From: Lunularia cruciata
Taxonomy: Eukaryota; Streptophyta; Marchantiopsida; Lunulariales; Lunulariaceae
Direction of reading: 5' to 3'
Length of the DNA stretch: 64,000 bases
NCBI GenBank assembly: GCA_948567375.1
Contig: OX419760.1
Location: 47,864,001 to 47,928,000, forward strand
Shown: one piece after another, positions 47,606 to 58,619 of the stretch
Layout of the letters: every line of letters begins with the position of its first letter
Numbering within the stretch: position 1 is the first letter of the stretch
Made by a program: the position numbers and the translations under genes
Notes under the pieces: generated by a model
What the model was told of the DNA's origin: nothing
Databases searched by the model: none
Seen by the model: only the letters and a program-made list of their open reading frames with translations

Positions 47606-48705
47606 TATTCTCCCATCACTAGTTGGTGACGTCCTTGTCGCCAATGAAGCTTCAAATTCTTGGATGACCATTTGTACATTCTGGAGATGAGAAAGAGGTT
47701 CCTATGTGGCATCATGAAGGAGATACCCTTTCCAATGGACCTTGTACTCTATATGTTGGTGACGGCCTCGTTGAATATGGCAATGTGTGAGGATATGATC
47801 AACTTTCTACTCCTCATAATCATTGATAGGGATAGGAAGAAGGAGAGGTTGGATTCGAGAGGAAAAGGAAGAGGGTTAGGAGAAAAGGGTTTCAACTTGG
47901 AAACATGAAAGACATGATGGATACGCATGTGACAAGGCAAGGCAAGTTGATAAGCAACAAGAGAGACAATTTGGGTGATATCAAAAGGTCCTATCCAATT
48001 AGGGGCAAGTTTACAAACTTGGGTATCAATTGGGAGAGGGAGGTTACTAGAGGATAGCATGACTTGATCACCGATTTCAAAGGTGAGATCACGACGATGG
48101 TGATCCGCATATTGTTTTTGGCGGTTCTAAGCAACAAGGAGGTGAGACTTGGCTTGTTGGAGAGATTGGGATATAGTGGTCAAGAATGTGGAAGTATGAG
48201 GAACCTGAGATGGAGGGGGAGCAAGAAGAGAATCTGGAACAAGCGGATCTTGGCCAAAATTGAGAAAGAAAGGAGAAAATCTGATGCTTGCCTGTTTGGA
48301 ATTGTTATAGGCAAATTCTATAGCTGCAAGACATTCATCCCAATTGGTATGGTGGACATTGACAAAAGCATACAACATATCTTCCAATGTAGGATTTGCA
48401 TGTTTGGTTTGTCCATCAATTTGAGGATGATAGTCCATGGACAAAGTAAGCTTGGTGCCTAGTATCTAGAAGAGTGCTTGCCAAAACTTCCCGGTAAATC
48501 AAGGATCACGGTTGGAGATGAGTACACGTGGCATCCCATGATGCTTGAAGACATTATTGAAGTAGATTTGTGCTAAGGTTGGACCATCCACGGTATCACA
48601 GGTTGGTGCTAAGTGGATTTGCTTACTAAGCTTATCCACAAACACCACGATTGCGATATGTCCTTGTTTTGTCTTTGGCAAGGATGTGATGAGATCCAAG
48701 CTCAC
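47606..48705 (-). pseudogene. C2 integrase and chromodomain
   Basis: Frame 48499-48705 (MSLDLITSLPKTKQGH, VFKHHGMPRVLISNRDP) is the catalytic core, with the second Asp region ISDRDP changed to ISNRDP. 48127-48444 has DYHPQIDGQTKHANP, where the catalytic Glu is Lys. 47749-48060 has the C-terminal domain, and a chromodomain (EYKVHWKGYLLHDAT) follows towards 47660. The HHCC part lies upstream, around 48710-48900. Confidence 0.82.
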
Positions 48706-48899
48706 ATGCTCCTAGCAAGGAGATGGAATAGCGAGTGGTTGGAGTCCACTCGGCTTATGGTTGCTAGCCTTGTTATGTTGGTAGCTCTCACACGATCCGA
48801 CAAATTCTCAAATATCTCATGTCATATTGGGCCACCACCATTGACGTTGGAGGGTACTCAAGGTCTTGTCCACACCCATGTGACCCGCGATGGGTAAAT

Positions 48900-50411
48900 C
48901 ATGGGCTTCTTGAAGGCGCACAAGTTGAAGATCACCTTTAGCTAGAACATAGATCCGGTCCTCATGGAATAAAAGGCACTCCTTGATAGAGAAGGTGTTG
49001 TACTCCTTATCGCATGCCGTAAGGCAACCATGTACTATTTGGAAGAAGAGATCTTAGTGTAAAGCTGATTGAAACTTGTTTTGGACCTTGGAGTCAACTG
49101 ACACTGTTGAAATTGCCGCTGTGATGAGAGGAAGAGACTTCAAATCAGGTCATTGTGATAAAGCATCAAGGATGACATGGAACCAACCTGGTTTGTACTC
49201 AAGTTTGATGTCATACAATTGGAGTTGTTCCTCCCATCGATGATGTCAACTCTTCATGTGTTCCAAGTGTAAGGTCTGCAACAATGGTTTATGATCAGTT
49301 CGCATGATCACTAGTTTCCTCAAGAGGTAATTCCTCCATACCTTGGTGGCATATAACATTGCAAGTTGTTCTTGATCTTGAGCAGAGTAGTTTTGTTTAG
49401 CCATATTGAGTTGGCAAGACACAAAGGCAATGGGATGGAGTCCATCTGGGAATTCTTGTTGCAGCACGGCTCCAATTGCAAAGTTAGAAGCATCAAAATC
49501 AACCACACAGTGTAGTTGAGGATCATATGGTTGAAGAATGGGTCTTGAAGACACCATATACTTTAACTTCTGGAATGCTTCTTCATGCTTGGTGGTCCAC
49601 TGGAAGCTTGAGTTCTTTCCCAAGAGGTCAGCCAATGGTGCAGCCACATGAGCATAATAATGGATGAACCGTTGGTAAAAAATGGCCAATCCATTAAATG
49701 CCCGTACTTCTATAACATCCTTTGGGGTAGGCCAATCAGTAATGGCCTTGATTTTCTCTTCTTCCATCTTGATCCTCTCTAATGAGATCTTATGACCCAA
49801 GAAGGTAACCTCCTTCTGCCAAAAGGCACACATTGACTTCTTGTAGTAAAATTTCCATTGTTGTAGTTGTCTTAGGACTTCTTGTACATATTTCACGTGT
49901 TCCGCCTCTATCTATAGATTAAAATATCATCCAAGAACACCACCACGGACCGATCCAATAGTCCATCCAACACCCGATGCATCTGATCCATGAAGACTAA
50001 TGGAGCATTTGTGAGTTCGTAGAACTCTCTACTCAAAATGCCCATACTTGGTGCAAAAGGCAATCTTTTGCACATCCTCTCTATCAATAGGAATTTGCCA
50101 ATAGCCACTACAAAGATCCAACTTGGAAAAGTAGCGTGCTCCACTTAGTTGATAGAGCAAGTCATGGATCCGAGGCAAGGGATATGCATTCTTCACAGTT
50201 TGCTTATTGAGCCTACCATAATCAATATAGAAATGAAGTCCTCCATCCTTCTTTGGAACAAATAGTACCGGTGCTCCCCAAGGAGAGTGAAGTCCTTCTC
50301 CAACAACTTTGTAAGTGTTGTTTGCAACTCCTCCAACTCCTTTGGTGAGAGCTGATAGATTGGTCTACTCATTGAGGTACTCCTTGGGAATAGCTCGATC
50401 TTGAAGGGCAT
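48900..50411 (-). pseudogene. C2 reverse transcriptase and RNase H
   Basis: 50193-50411 holds the RT entry ([16 protein letters not shown]). 49908-50144 has [16 protein letters not shown] and the catalytic box [10 protein letters not shown]. 49246-49896 has the connection and RNase H with [17 protein letters not shown] and RTDHKPLLQTLHL. Short deletions and frameshifts separate the pieces, including one near 50000-50020. Confidence 0.85.
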
Positions 50412-50477
50412 ACCTCAATTGGAGGGTAATCCCTTTGGCAGATCATACGGAAACACGTACGCAAACTCCTTGACTAT

Positions 50478-51850
50478 TTGATCAACCATTGCTTGATGAG
50501 GCTCTTAGCCCTCCACAGATTGTTCTTGTACAATCGGCTTGATCTACACCGCGAATATAGACTTATCTTCCTCCAAAGTTTGCTCTATGGCTGCTTTACT
50601 AACAAACTTCCCTTCAAGAGACTCATCTCTCTTCCAAGCTTGCTCCTTGGTTGCCTTCTTGGCAAACTTCCCATCTTGGGACTCATCTCCCTGCCAAGTT
50701 TGCTCTATGGCTACCTTCTCAGCAAACTTCCTATGTGGGACTGACAATTCTTAGGTGTCTTACTTAGAGATGCCAGACAACCTAATCGGAAATTCCTACC
50801 TTTGTGTTGTACTTGAATTTGGCATCGGGTCCAATTGAATTGAACTTTATGATGTTCAAGCCAAGGTAGGCCCAAAATGATATCATAGTGTAGAGGTGCC
50901 ACTACAAACCTCATACACTCCAAATACTACTTCCCAATCTTGAAGGTAACAGGATGCAAGGTGCGGAATACATAACCCTTTCTACCATCCGTCATCATCA
51001 AACTACTTCCAATCACTGGCTTGATAGGAATACCCAATTCCTTTGCTACTTGCATAGACATGCAAATCTCTGAACTTCCAAAGTCAACCAAAATCCTACA
51101 ACCCCGATTAGATATTGTACCTTGCAAGTGAAGCAAACTTGCATAGGTCAAGCCTTCAATCCCATTGGAACTAATCAAGCTCCCAATAGGCAGCTCGAAA
51201 TCTACTACAGGGATTTGTTGTTTCCTTGATCATTCCGCTCCACAACCTCCACCTGAGCAACTTGTCGAGGTCATCCATTCTTGAGTGGACATTCAGCAAT
51301 ACGATGCCCTAATTGGCAACAATAAAAACACCCACCATTTTGTCACAATTTCTCTCTATGCAGTGCCAAGTGGTCTTCGTTGAATGGCATCAATCTCCAT
51401 TGGTGCTAGCTCCTCCACTTGTGTGTAGTGTATTGGTAGGCTATGTGGAGGTTGAGGTCAAGGCCAAGTTGTTCCCACCAAGTAATCAAAATGTTTAGCC
51501 AACCGCATGGCTTCCTCCAAGTGTTGTGGCTGTCGCATAGTTACCTCTAATTTGGTTCTTGCCTTCAAGCTCCTCACAAATTGATCCAGAGCTTCACTTT
51601 CCAATATATCTAAAATTTGCATGATGGTGTTTTGGAACTGCGTGATGTAACTTCTTACAAAGCCAATATGTTTCAACTCTACAAACTTATCCCGTGCAGC
51701 TTGTGTGGCATTTATAGCTTGGGATTGACTAATTATTGCGTTCTTGAATTCTGCCCATGTCAAGATTGGTGCAACCATTTGTTGTTTAGCTTGCTCTACT
51801 CTGAATCTACACCATAGCTTTGCTACTCCATCCAATTGGCTAGAAGCCAA
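50478..51850 (-). pseudogene. C2 gag, protease and PR-RT linker
   Basis: Gag core in 51458-51850 (LDGVAKLWCRFRVEQAKQQM). Zinc-knuckle region CFYCCQLGHRIAEC near 51300-51345. Protease region ILVDFGSSEICMSMQ in 50927-51178, which still has the aspartate deleted in C1. Second protease half YDIILGLPWLEHHKV in 50711-50923. Repeat linker at about 50560-50738. Two in-frame TGA codons (after TTWP, and before the zinc knuckle) are at the same positions as in C1. Confidence 0.82.
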
Positions 51851-52379
51851 GAGAATCTATTTCCACTCGTCTTGTAGATTGGTAGCTTCAAAATAACATT
51901 CACAATCAAACACAAAATTCTCCACTGCACCCGAAAGATTCTTGCCTTCAAATACCTTGGGTTTAAGGAATCTGATCCGATCTTCTCCTTCTCAAATTGG
52001 TACTCTCTCCACCTGCTCTTGTTGTCAAAGATCATGTTCATCCAACAATTGAGTAAGGTGCTTGATTTGTTGTTGCATAGCAAGGATAATATTGAGTATT
52101 TCCGCCATGGTTGCTAATTTATCACACCACCCACAATCTATCTAATTTACTAACACATAGAAATAACACGTCCACCATTCTCCATAAGTTACAACCAGAA
52201 GCACCAAGGGTTCCTCAAATATGGTGATCATATGTAGAAAATCTTGTCCAAAATGCGAGGTGATGAATTGTGTGAAATGATGCTTGGGTAGTATTTGGAT
52301 GCAAAAATCCCAATGGTTTGGTGGAAGTGGATTTGGTGGTCCATAAATTCTATCCATCCCATTCCTACTCTGATACCAA

Positions 52380-52805
52380 TGTAAAAGACTGAATCCGAGG
52401 AGAGAAATAGGAGAATTGAAACTCACATTGGGACACTTGAATGAGTGAAAACTCCAAATGCCTAGCATGAGCTTTGGCTTTGGTATTTATAGGTAGCATA
52501 CAAGGCCCTTGAGAAGCTTCTCAAGAAGCTTCCTCAAGCCACTTTCTTAGAGTGCAAGCCAAGTTAACTAGGAAGCTTCTCAAGAAGCTTCCTTCTAGAA
52601 GCCGCCTACTTGGCATTTAAGCTAAGCTAGTTGGAAGCTTTTAGAAACTTCCTTCTAGAAGCTACTTACTTGAGATGCAAGCTAAGCTAGCCGGGAAGCT
52701 TCCCAAGAAGCTTCCTAGATACTTTTGGAATATTCTTGGCTAATTTGTATTATGTGCTACTTCGTGAGCCCGACTAACTTCGTCGCTAAACTCCATATTG
52801 TTACA
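52380..52805 (-). repeat. 5' LTR of C2
   Basis: TGTAAAAGACTG to ATTGTTACA on the plus strand. The minus-strand TATA box TATAAATACC is conserved near 52482-52491. The HSE array is partly degraded. Confidence 0.92.
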
Positions 52806-53249
52806 AGTGCTCTAGTATGCTCTTGGTGGTGAGGCTAGAGTGATGACCAATGAGACTACCTTTGTTTCTCTCTGGTGAGGTGATAAGTGATGACTTACAC
52901 ACCATGAGAGTGCATGTTGTGATGGTAGGTTACAAGTCACCTTTTACCTAGTGTAGTTGTCTTAGTTAGAGTTACATTAGTGGATAGTATTTTGTTGGTA
53001 TTGGCACTTGGTAATGTTCAATTGGTGTTGGTTCTTGGTGGGGTACTTGCGGTTACGGTTGGTGGTTTTTGGTTACTTTGTCATGCAGAGTTCTTTGGGG
53101 ATCCAGAGGAGATATCCTTGTAGTACACAGTGGGTTTACTTGAAGTGGTGTTCAATATCAGCTTGTTTCTTAGGCTCTAGTGAGGGAGGAGATTGACTCT
53201 AAGTTGGAGTTTGACATAGGAGCTGATTTATTGAGAGTGCCCTTGGTAT

Positions 53250-54240
53250 GTCCGCACCGTTGTTGTGGGACATGGACAAGATTTATAGGGCTTCCAAAGA
53301 CCCTAGGTGTTACTCTAATACAGTAGGTACCATTGAGTTGGATGACTTCATCCACGAGGTTGATAGTTGGTATGATCTGCAGTAGATGCGGACCCAACTT
53401 TGTTCACACCCTTCATGGCATGGAAGGGCTTGTTTTAGCATTTCAAAGGTCCACCGGTGGATGACTACCACGAGTTCATGAGAGCTCACTTCTAGAGGAA
53501 GGCTAGAGAGAGCCTACGCGAGGCATATACTTGCATGAGGCGGCTGATTAGTTTCACTTAGTGAGTTACTGAGGCCCAAGCAGTCCAATTTGGGTATGAG
53601 ATACTGGACAAGGAGTTGTGACGTAGAGTTCATGATGCTACGTTGTTACAAGCTACTTTGCCTACTTTGGCGGTGGTCTTTGGTTTGGCTAAGCATATTG
53701 AGCTCAACATGGTGGAGGAGAGAGTGGTGACATCGGGATTTGGTAGGGAGACCTCATCCATAGCTGTGACTTCTTTTAGAGTGCAGCAAAGTGCACCATG
53801 CCGAGTTGGTTTTTGAGGGTAGGATGGATAGCCCAGATCCTATGGAGCGAGTGGATGGTCTATTGTAGCTAGACCCTTACCTTCATTTTTGGATCAGCAA
53901 CAACCAGTGAGTGGTGGTGTTGCTTGTTGGATGTGTGGTGGGCCTCACCATAGGAGAGAGTGTACTCAAGGCATCAGACCTGATACCTCTGGTGCATCAC
54001 AAGCAGCACAGAGACAATGTGAGCATTGCCATAGATTTGGTCACACTACTGATAGGTGCTTTGATCTACACCCAGAGTTATAGAGTGGTAGAGCTATTAT
54101 GGCAAGTAGTAGAGGAGCTCCGATTCATGGAGGACAAGGTAGTGGTAGAGGATCTACACCTAGTAGGGGTACAGTACCTGCCCTTACTTTTGATACAGCT
54201 TGGCTACTTGGATTGAGTAGTTAGAGCAGAGATTGGCTAG
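53250..54240 (+). pseudogene. E2 gag with two zinc knuckles
   Basis: DMDKIYRASKDPRCYSNTVG and TIELDDFIHEVDSWYDLQ begin the core and are matched by E3 (DMDKIYRGFESPKCYSG, about 62935). Frame 53889-54083 carries two cysteine-histidine fingers: CWMCGGPHHRREC and the canonical CX2CX4HX4C finger CEHCHRFGHTTDRC. Gag packages element RNA. Stops and frameshifts lie between 53390 and 53880. Confidence 0.8.
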
Positions 54241-54589
54241 TATAGCCATTGCTTAGAGGAGATCAGAATTGAGTGTTGAGGCTTCCACTTCATATGTTGG
54301 TGATAAAGATGCTTTGGAGTTCATGTGTAGAGCAGCATAGGTGGATGCATCTACAACAATGACTAGGAGTGCAGTACATGCTAGAGAACCATCAGTGGAG
54401 TTGGACCCACAGAGAGGAGAGGTTGGGAGACAAGTCAGACTTCCTTAGTCTTTCATGCTCTCTAAGGCATTGCAGACAACATCCATGGCTCCTAGACGTA
54501 GCAATGCAAGTGTGGTAGGTGGTGATGGGGTGCATGATAGACAACTTGCTAGTCAGCCACATGCTACTACATAGATTGAGTTTAGCACA

Positions 54590-55500
54590 ATGTTGGGGGT
54601 GGCTCAATTGATTATGCGCTATCTTTTATTTTCAACCAGTGACATGTGTACATTGGGAGTTAATCCAACTCCATTGTTCAGATTGGCTGCCATGCTTTGT
54701 GAGAGTAGGGATGATATGGTTCCTACTAGTAGAGCAGAGATGGTTGATAGTAGAGTTGACTTGGTTGAGGAGGATGGGATTCGCTCAACAACCAATGGTT
54801 TGTGGCATGCAATAACGGCTAGATTGGAGGAGTTGTAAGCTAGACCGGCCTTTGGAAGAGTGTTGTTCACACCTGGTGTCGTCTCAGTGGATAACCAGAG
54901 GGGGATTTTCCATTTGGTGGGATCTTTAGGGAAGGTCTATAAACCATAGAGAGTCTTATTAGACTCTGGTACATAGCCTCTTATGTTGGATAAGGTTGTA
55001 GTTTTCAATCTAGGGTTACAAAAGATCGATGTGGAGAGGTGTCTATTTTAGATCCAGACATCTTTAGGTGGTGGTTTGACACAATACATCACATGTGGGG
55101 AGCTTGTTGTCTAGGTTCAGCCTGATCACTCAATTGATAGCTCGGTGGTGAGAGCTCAAGCTATTGCGTTAATAGCTGAGTCATATGATGTGCTAGTTGG
55201 GAGAGTAGTGTTATACCTCATGGTTTCAATATTGACTATTGAGAGGAGACAACATCCTATAGACCAAGTTGGCAGTCAGGTGAGGGACGAGTATGTCACC
55301 TACTAGTACGCTTTAGTAGTGGTAGTCTTGGCTCACTACAGTTTGAGACCATAGCAGCATCAGTTTCAACTTTCAATGGTATAGTTACTTGGCCTGGTGA
55401 CTTATTGGAGAGGAACACCCATGTAGAGGATACTCCAATATCAGAGGATATCACTTGGATTTGGAGTATGAGTGGGATTGTTCCATCCACCTTGGATGTC
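54590..55500 (+). pseudogene. E2 aspartic protease
   Basis: After frame 54590-54838 the sequence reads RVLLDSGT at about 54954-54977, a textbook DSG retropepsin active site, then further residues of the fold and AESYDVLVGRVVLY (about 55178-55220). Stop codons interrupt at several places (for example just before RVLLDSGT and just after it). A gap of about 150 codons of unrecognised sequence separates it from the methyltransferase-like domain. Confidence 0.72.
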
Positions 55501-55662
55501 GTATTGTGAAGTTCATAGGAGGCATTACAGTAGCATGCAGATCAATTGGTGCAATAGGCTTGGAGTAGAACCTTTGTACCATTAGGAGATGAGTGTGAAG
55601 ATGAGCCTCCAGAGTCGATCTCCTTGACACCTCCAAATACCACACTCATTGCTTGGCAATAT

Positions 55663-56590
55663 CCAATAAAGGGAATATATCTATTGGAGTTGTTTGGTGG
55701 GATTAGCACTAGACTAGCTACGGTTCTATAGGCGGGTATATGAGTACAGAGGCACTAGTATGTGGAGAGAGATGAAATTGCTAGTTGAGTCTCTCTACAT
55801 CATGTGGCACACTTGGCTTATTGGTATCTTGAGTTATTACCAATATCAGTAGTCAAGAGTTACCAAAAGGTCCTATTAGCATACATTTCCTTATTGGGGG
55901 CACATGATCTGGAGAGACATAGGCCTATTCATTTGGTGATTTCAAGATGGCCATGTCAAGGACATACATGTGCAAGCCAAGGTTTGGGTCTTCAGGATCC
56001 CCGTTCTGGTGTGTTTGGGAGATATTACGGACACTACAACATCTCCAAGTTCCTCAGTCCATTTCTCCATCTTACATTTTGGAGAACGTCCCTTTGATGG
56101 GTGATTCTCGCACCTAAGTAGTGGCTAGTACACATTAGGTCCATTCTTGGATGGGTCTTGTTGTTTTGTTAGATGTAGCCAGAGTGGGATCACTGGCTGA
56201 TTGTCTTTGTCTTTGGTGGACGAACTTCTTACCTACAGAGGTTCTATAACATGCTTATGATGGGATTTCACGACTAGACCACATCATTGTTGATGACATC
56301 TTGGATGTTGGCATTAGTCTCAAATGGTGGTAATGGCTGATAGGTCACTTATGGCAATGGTGAACCTAGTTGGGCAGCCTAGAGCTGCTTTTCCCACACT
56401 TATGAGTTTCCCAAGCTCTCATGCTTTTTGAAAGGGAGATCTTGGACTAGTTTGGGACTCATAGTTAAAGTAGTTGGTGGAGCCCAACACCAATGAGAGA
56501 GAGTAGGTGATGGGTTTTTGCACCAATAATACCACTATTCTAATAATGTTAGAGGCATCCAAGCGTCAAGTGTTAGATTAAGCTATGGAC
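55663..56590 (+). pseudogene. Cytosine-5 DNA methyltransferase-like domain of E2
   Basis: Motifs appear in the family order. Motif I is YLLELFGGIST.LATVL.AG (55678-55737), the AdoMet loop. Motif II is YVERDEIA (55759-55782). Motif IV is HLVISRWPCQGHT (55930-55968), with the catalytic Cys codon at 55954-55956. Motif VI is YILENVPLMGD (56073-56105), in another frame. The motif VIII region is DCLCLWWTN (about 56199-56225); its two Cys codons are TGT, consistent with CGT arginines of an RxR motif after deamination. The C-terminal part has VEPNTNERE.VMGF and KRQVLD.AMDLN. The length of about 310 codons suits a minimal catalytic domain. By layout it could be DNMT3/DRM-like or bacterial Dcm-like; I cannot decide. 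Several stops and at least two frameshifts make it inactive. Confidence 0.78.
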
Positions 56591-57180
56591 CTGAACTATT
56601 TGACCTAGATTGTGAGCCTTGGCTTGGTAGAGCAACATAGGATATGCTTGATAGGCATCACCACTCGGACACTTGTGAGCCTTGTGCCTATCAAGACAAT
56701 GCAAGCACATGTCGGGGGCAATGGTCCAAGTGGACATTGTATTCTTGGGACACATCCAATAGCTACTAGGGAGAGTGGTCTACTTGGAGTCCATCCAGGT
56801 GAGCATGGGCTACTTGGATTACACCCTTGGTCCACTTGGGATGTTGCTAGAGGACATGCAAAGCTTATAGCCAAAGTGGAGGGAGTTTTTCATATTGAGG
56901 TTGGGACCTCTAGTGCTTGGGAGCATGACACTACTGCTCCCAAGGGCCCAGTGTAGCAGCTAGTCAACACGTCTTCCACCCCTACTACAATTATAGAGGA
57001 TACTTGGGAGCCAGATCTTGGACCCAAGCTTACAAGAGAGGAAAGTTGGAGAGTTTGGAGGTTCTTGAGGAGGTACACAAGTTATTTTACCTTTAGTATG
57101 AAGGATTTGGGTAATCTAAAAGGACATGGTATTTGGATAACTAGCAATACACTAGTTTTTTTGATGTCTTTATTGATATA
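56591..57180 (+). pseudogene. Linker between methyltransferase and reverse transcriptase in E2
   Basis: Frame 56612-56956 has the repeated phrase ESGLLGVHPGEHGLLGLHP but no recognised domain. The same region is present in E1 (about 45301-45780). It probably encodes a polyprotein linker. Confidence 0.5.
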
Positions 57181-57830
57181 ATGATATGGAAAGGACATTG
57201 ATTTAGAGTTGGAATATAGACCTTTTGAGGCTGGTTTGGTGGAGATTTTACATGGAGAGTATGCATCAACTACAATGATGTCAGCCAAGAAGGATATGCA
57301 TGGCAACTACACAGATAGGCAAATGTGTGGAGATTACCGTCCTATCAACCAACAGACTAGGGTTGATTGGTATGCCATGCATACACTGGAGGAGATCTTT
57401 GATATGATTGGGCATGCAAAGGTCTTTAGTACTTGGATCTTTGAGTAGAATATCATCAATTGTTGATCAAGGAGGAGGACAAGTCCAAGATAGCATTTTG
57501 GGCTATTGATCCTCACGGTAAGGATGTGTTATATCAATGGAGGTTCTTACCATTTGGGTTAAAGAATGCTCTTGCCGAGTTCCAGAGGGTCATGGACAAG
57601 ATCCTGGCTAGATTGGATTTTTCTTGGTGCTATATTGATGATATTTTGGTCTATAGCACTACTATGGAGGAGCATGAGAGACAATTGTTGGAGGTGTTTG
57701 AGAGGTTGAGATCTCATGGACTCAAATTACATATTGGGAATTGTAGTTTCTTCCACAAGCAAGTTGAGTATTTGGGTCACACTATCTACCCTGGAGGACT
57801 TGGTGTTCAATAGACCAAGGTGGAAGCTAT
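57180..57830 (+). pseudogene. E2 reverse transcriptase
   Basis: Frame 57209-57448 has GEYASTTMMSAKKDMHGNY, MCGDYRPINQQTRVDWYAM and HAKVFSTWIF. After a stop, frame 57460-57813 has KIAFWAIDPHGKDVLYQWRF, LPFGLKNALAEFQRVMDKI, the catalytic box CYIDDILVYS (about 57628-57657), HGLKLHIGNCSFFHKQVEYL and GHTIYPGG. Catalytic aspartates are intact. Copies DNA from element RNA. Confidence 0.88.
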
Positions 57831-58490
57831 TGCACATATTCCTTGACCTACAAATGTGAGTAGAGTGCAAGCATTCCTTGGGTTGGGAATGGCAATAACA
57901 TAGCGGCACTAAATCCTCTAACATAGCGGCAATAGAAGTTAAAATTCTATTGCCGCTATGTTAGAAGATTTAGTGCCATTGCCAAGGCCTTGACAAAGTT
58001 GACCAAGATTACATAGGAGTAGTGTTGGGGAGATGAGCAGGAGAGAGTTTTTGTGGAGCTCAAGGAAAGATTGACATTTGCTCCTATTTTGAGGAGACCA
58101 ATCAAAGGATGACCATTTCAGGTTCACATTGATTGGAGTATGTTGGGGCTTGGAGCAGTGCTCACCTAGCATGATGATGAGAGGAAGGAGTTTATGGTGG
58201 CCTATGTTAGTCGCTCCAAAAATTTAGTGGAGGTAAAGTTTAATTCATATAAGGGAGAGTGCTTGGCAGCAGTTTGGGCAATAGCACATTTCCAATGTTA
58301 CCCTATTTGGTTACCCCTTTCCTCTCATCATTGATCATCAGCCACTAAAGTGGTTGATGGAATCCGACAAGCTTTCAAGGAAGCTTGCAAGATGGGCTCT
58401 TATTTTACAAGAGTATGATTGCACAATTATTCACAAACCTGGAGTGGTGAACCATGATGCAGATGGGTTGAGTAGAAACCCTTGTCCTAG
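57830..58490 (+). pseudogene. E2 connection region and RNase H
   Basis: The connection region is disturbed by the hairpin insertion at 57905-57977. RNase H follows with FQVHIDWSMLGLGAVL (about 58119-58166), VAYVSRSKNLVEVKFNSYK and, in another frame, DHQPLKWLMESDKLSRKLAR and GVVNHDADGLSRNPCPS. Frameshifts and stops are present. Confidence 0.75.
57905..57977. repeat. Near-perfect hairpin (33-bp arms, 7-bp loop)
   Basis: 57905-57937 is the reverse complement of 57945-57977 with one mismatch. The loop is GTTAAAA. The right arm is the ordinary element sequence (compare E1 near 44450-44480). The left arm replaces a shorter stretch, so it looks like a templated inverted insertion of roughly 55 bp. 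Confidence 0.92.
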
Positions 58491-58619
58491 CTAGTAGGAT
58501 CAGACCATAGCACATTGGCATAGTGAGATAGATGAGGAGATGGTGCCAAGTTGGCATGGATCTACCTTTCTCTATATAATTTTTGAGACTTTGGTGATAT
58601 CTCTCTAAGTGCATACAAG

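Larger units (their letters stand above)
47180..52805 (-). mobile_element. Element C2: older C-family element
   Basis: Same structure as C1: LTRs 47180-47605 and 52380-52805 (426 bp each), primer site TTGGTATCAGAG before the right LTR, and gag, protease, three 60-bp repeats, reverse transcriptase, RNase H, integrase and chromodomain on the minus strand. About 20 differences between the LTRs make it older than C1. The left end has lost its TG (TATAAAAG). No target duplication is visible (CCCCC before, AGTGC after). What flanks it on the left (repeat G) and right (E2 leader) does not join into one sequence, so a rearrangement is likely. Confidence 0.92.

Noticed and set aside
55663-56590. MTase-like domain as a host DNA methyltransferase gene captured by chance next to the element
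   Set aside because: It is in the same orientation, sits between element protease and reverse transcriptase, and its C-terminal part recurs at the same place in E1, so it belongs to the element.
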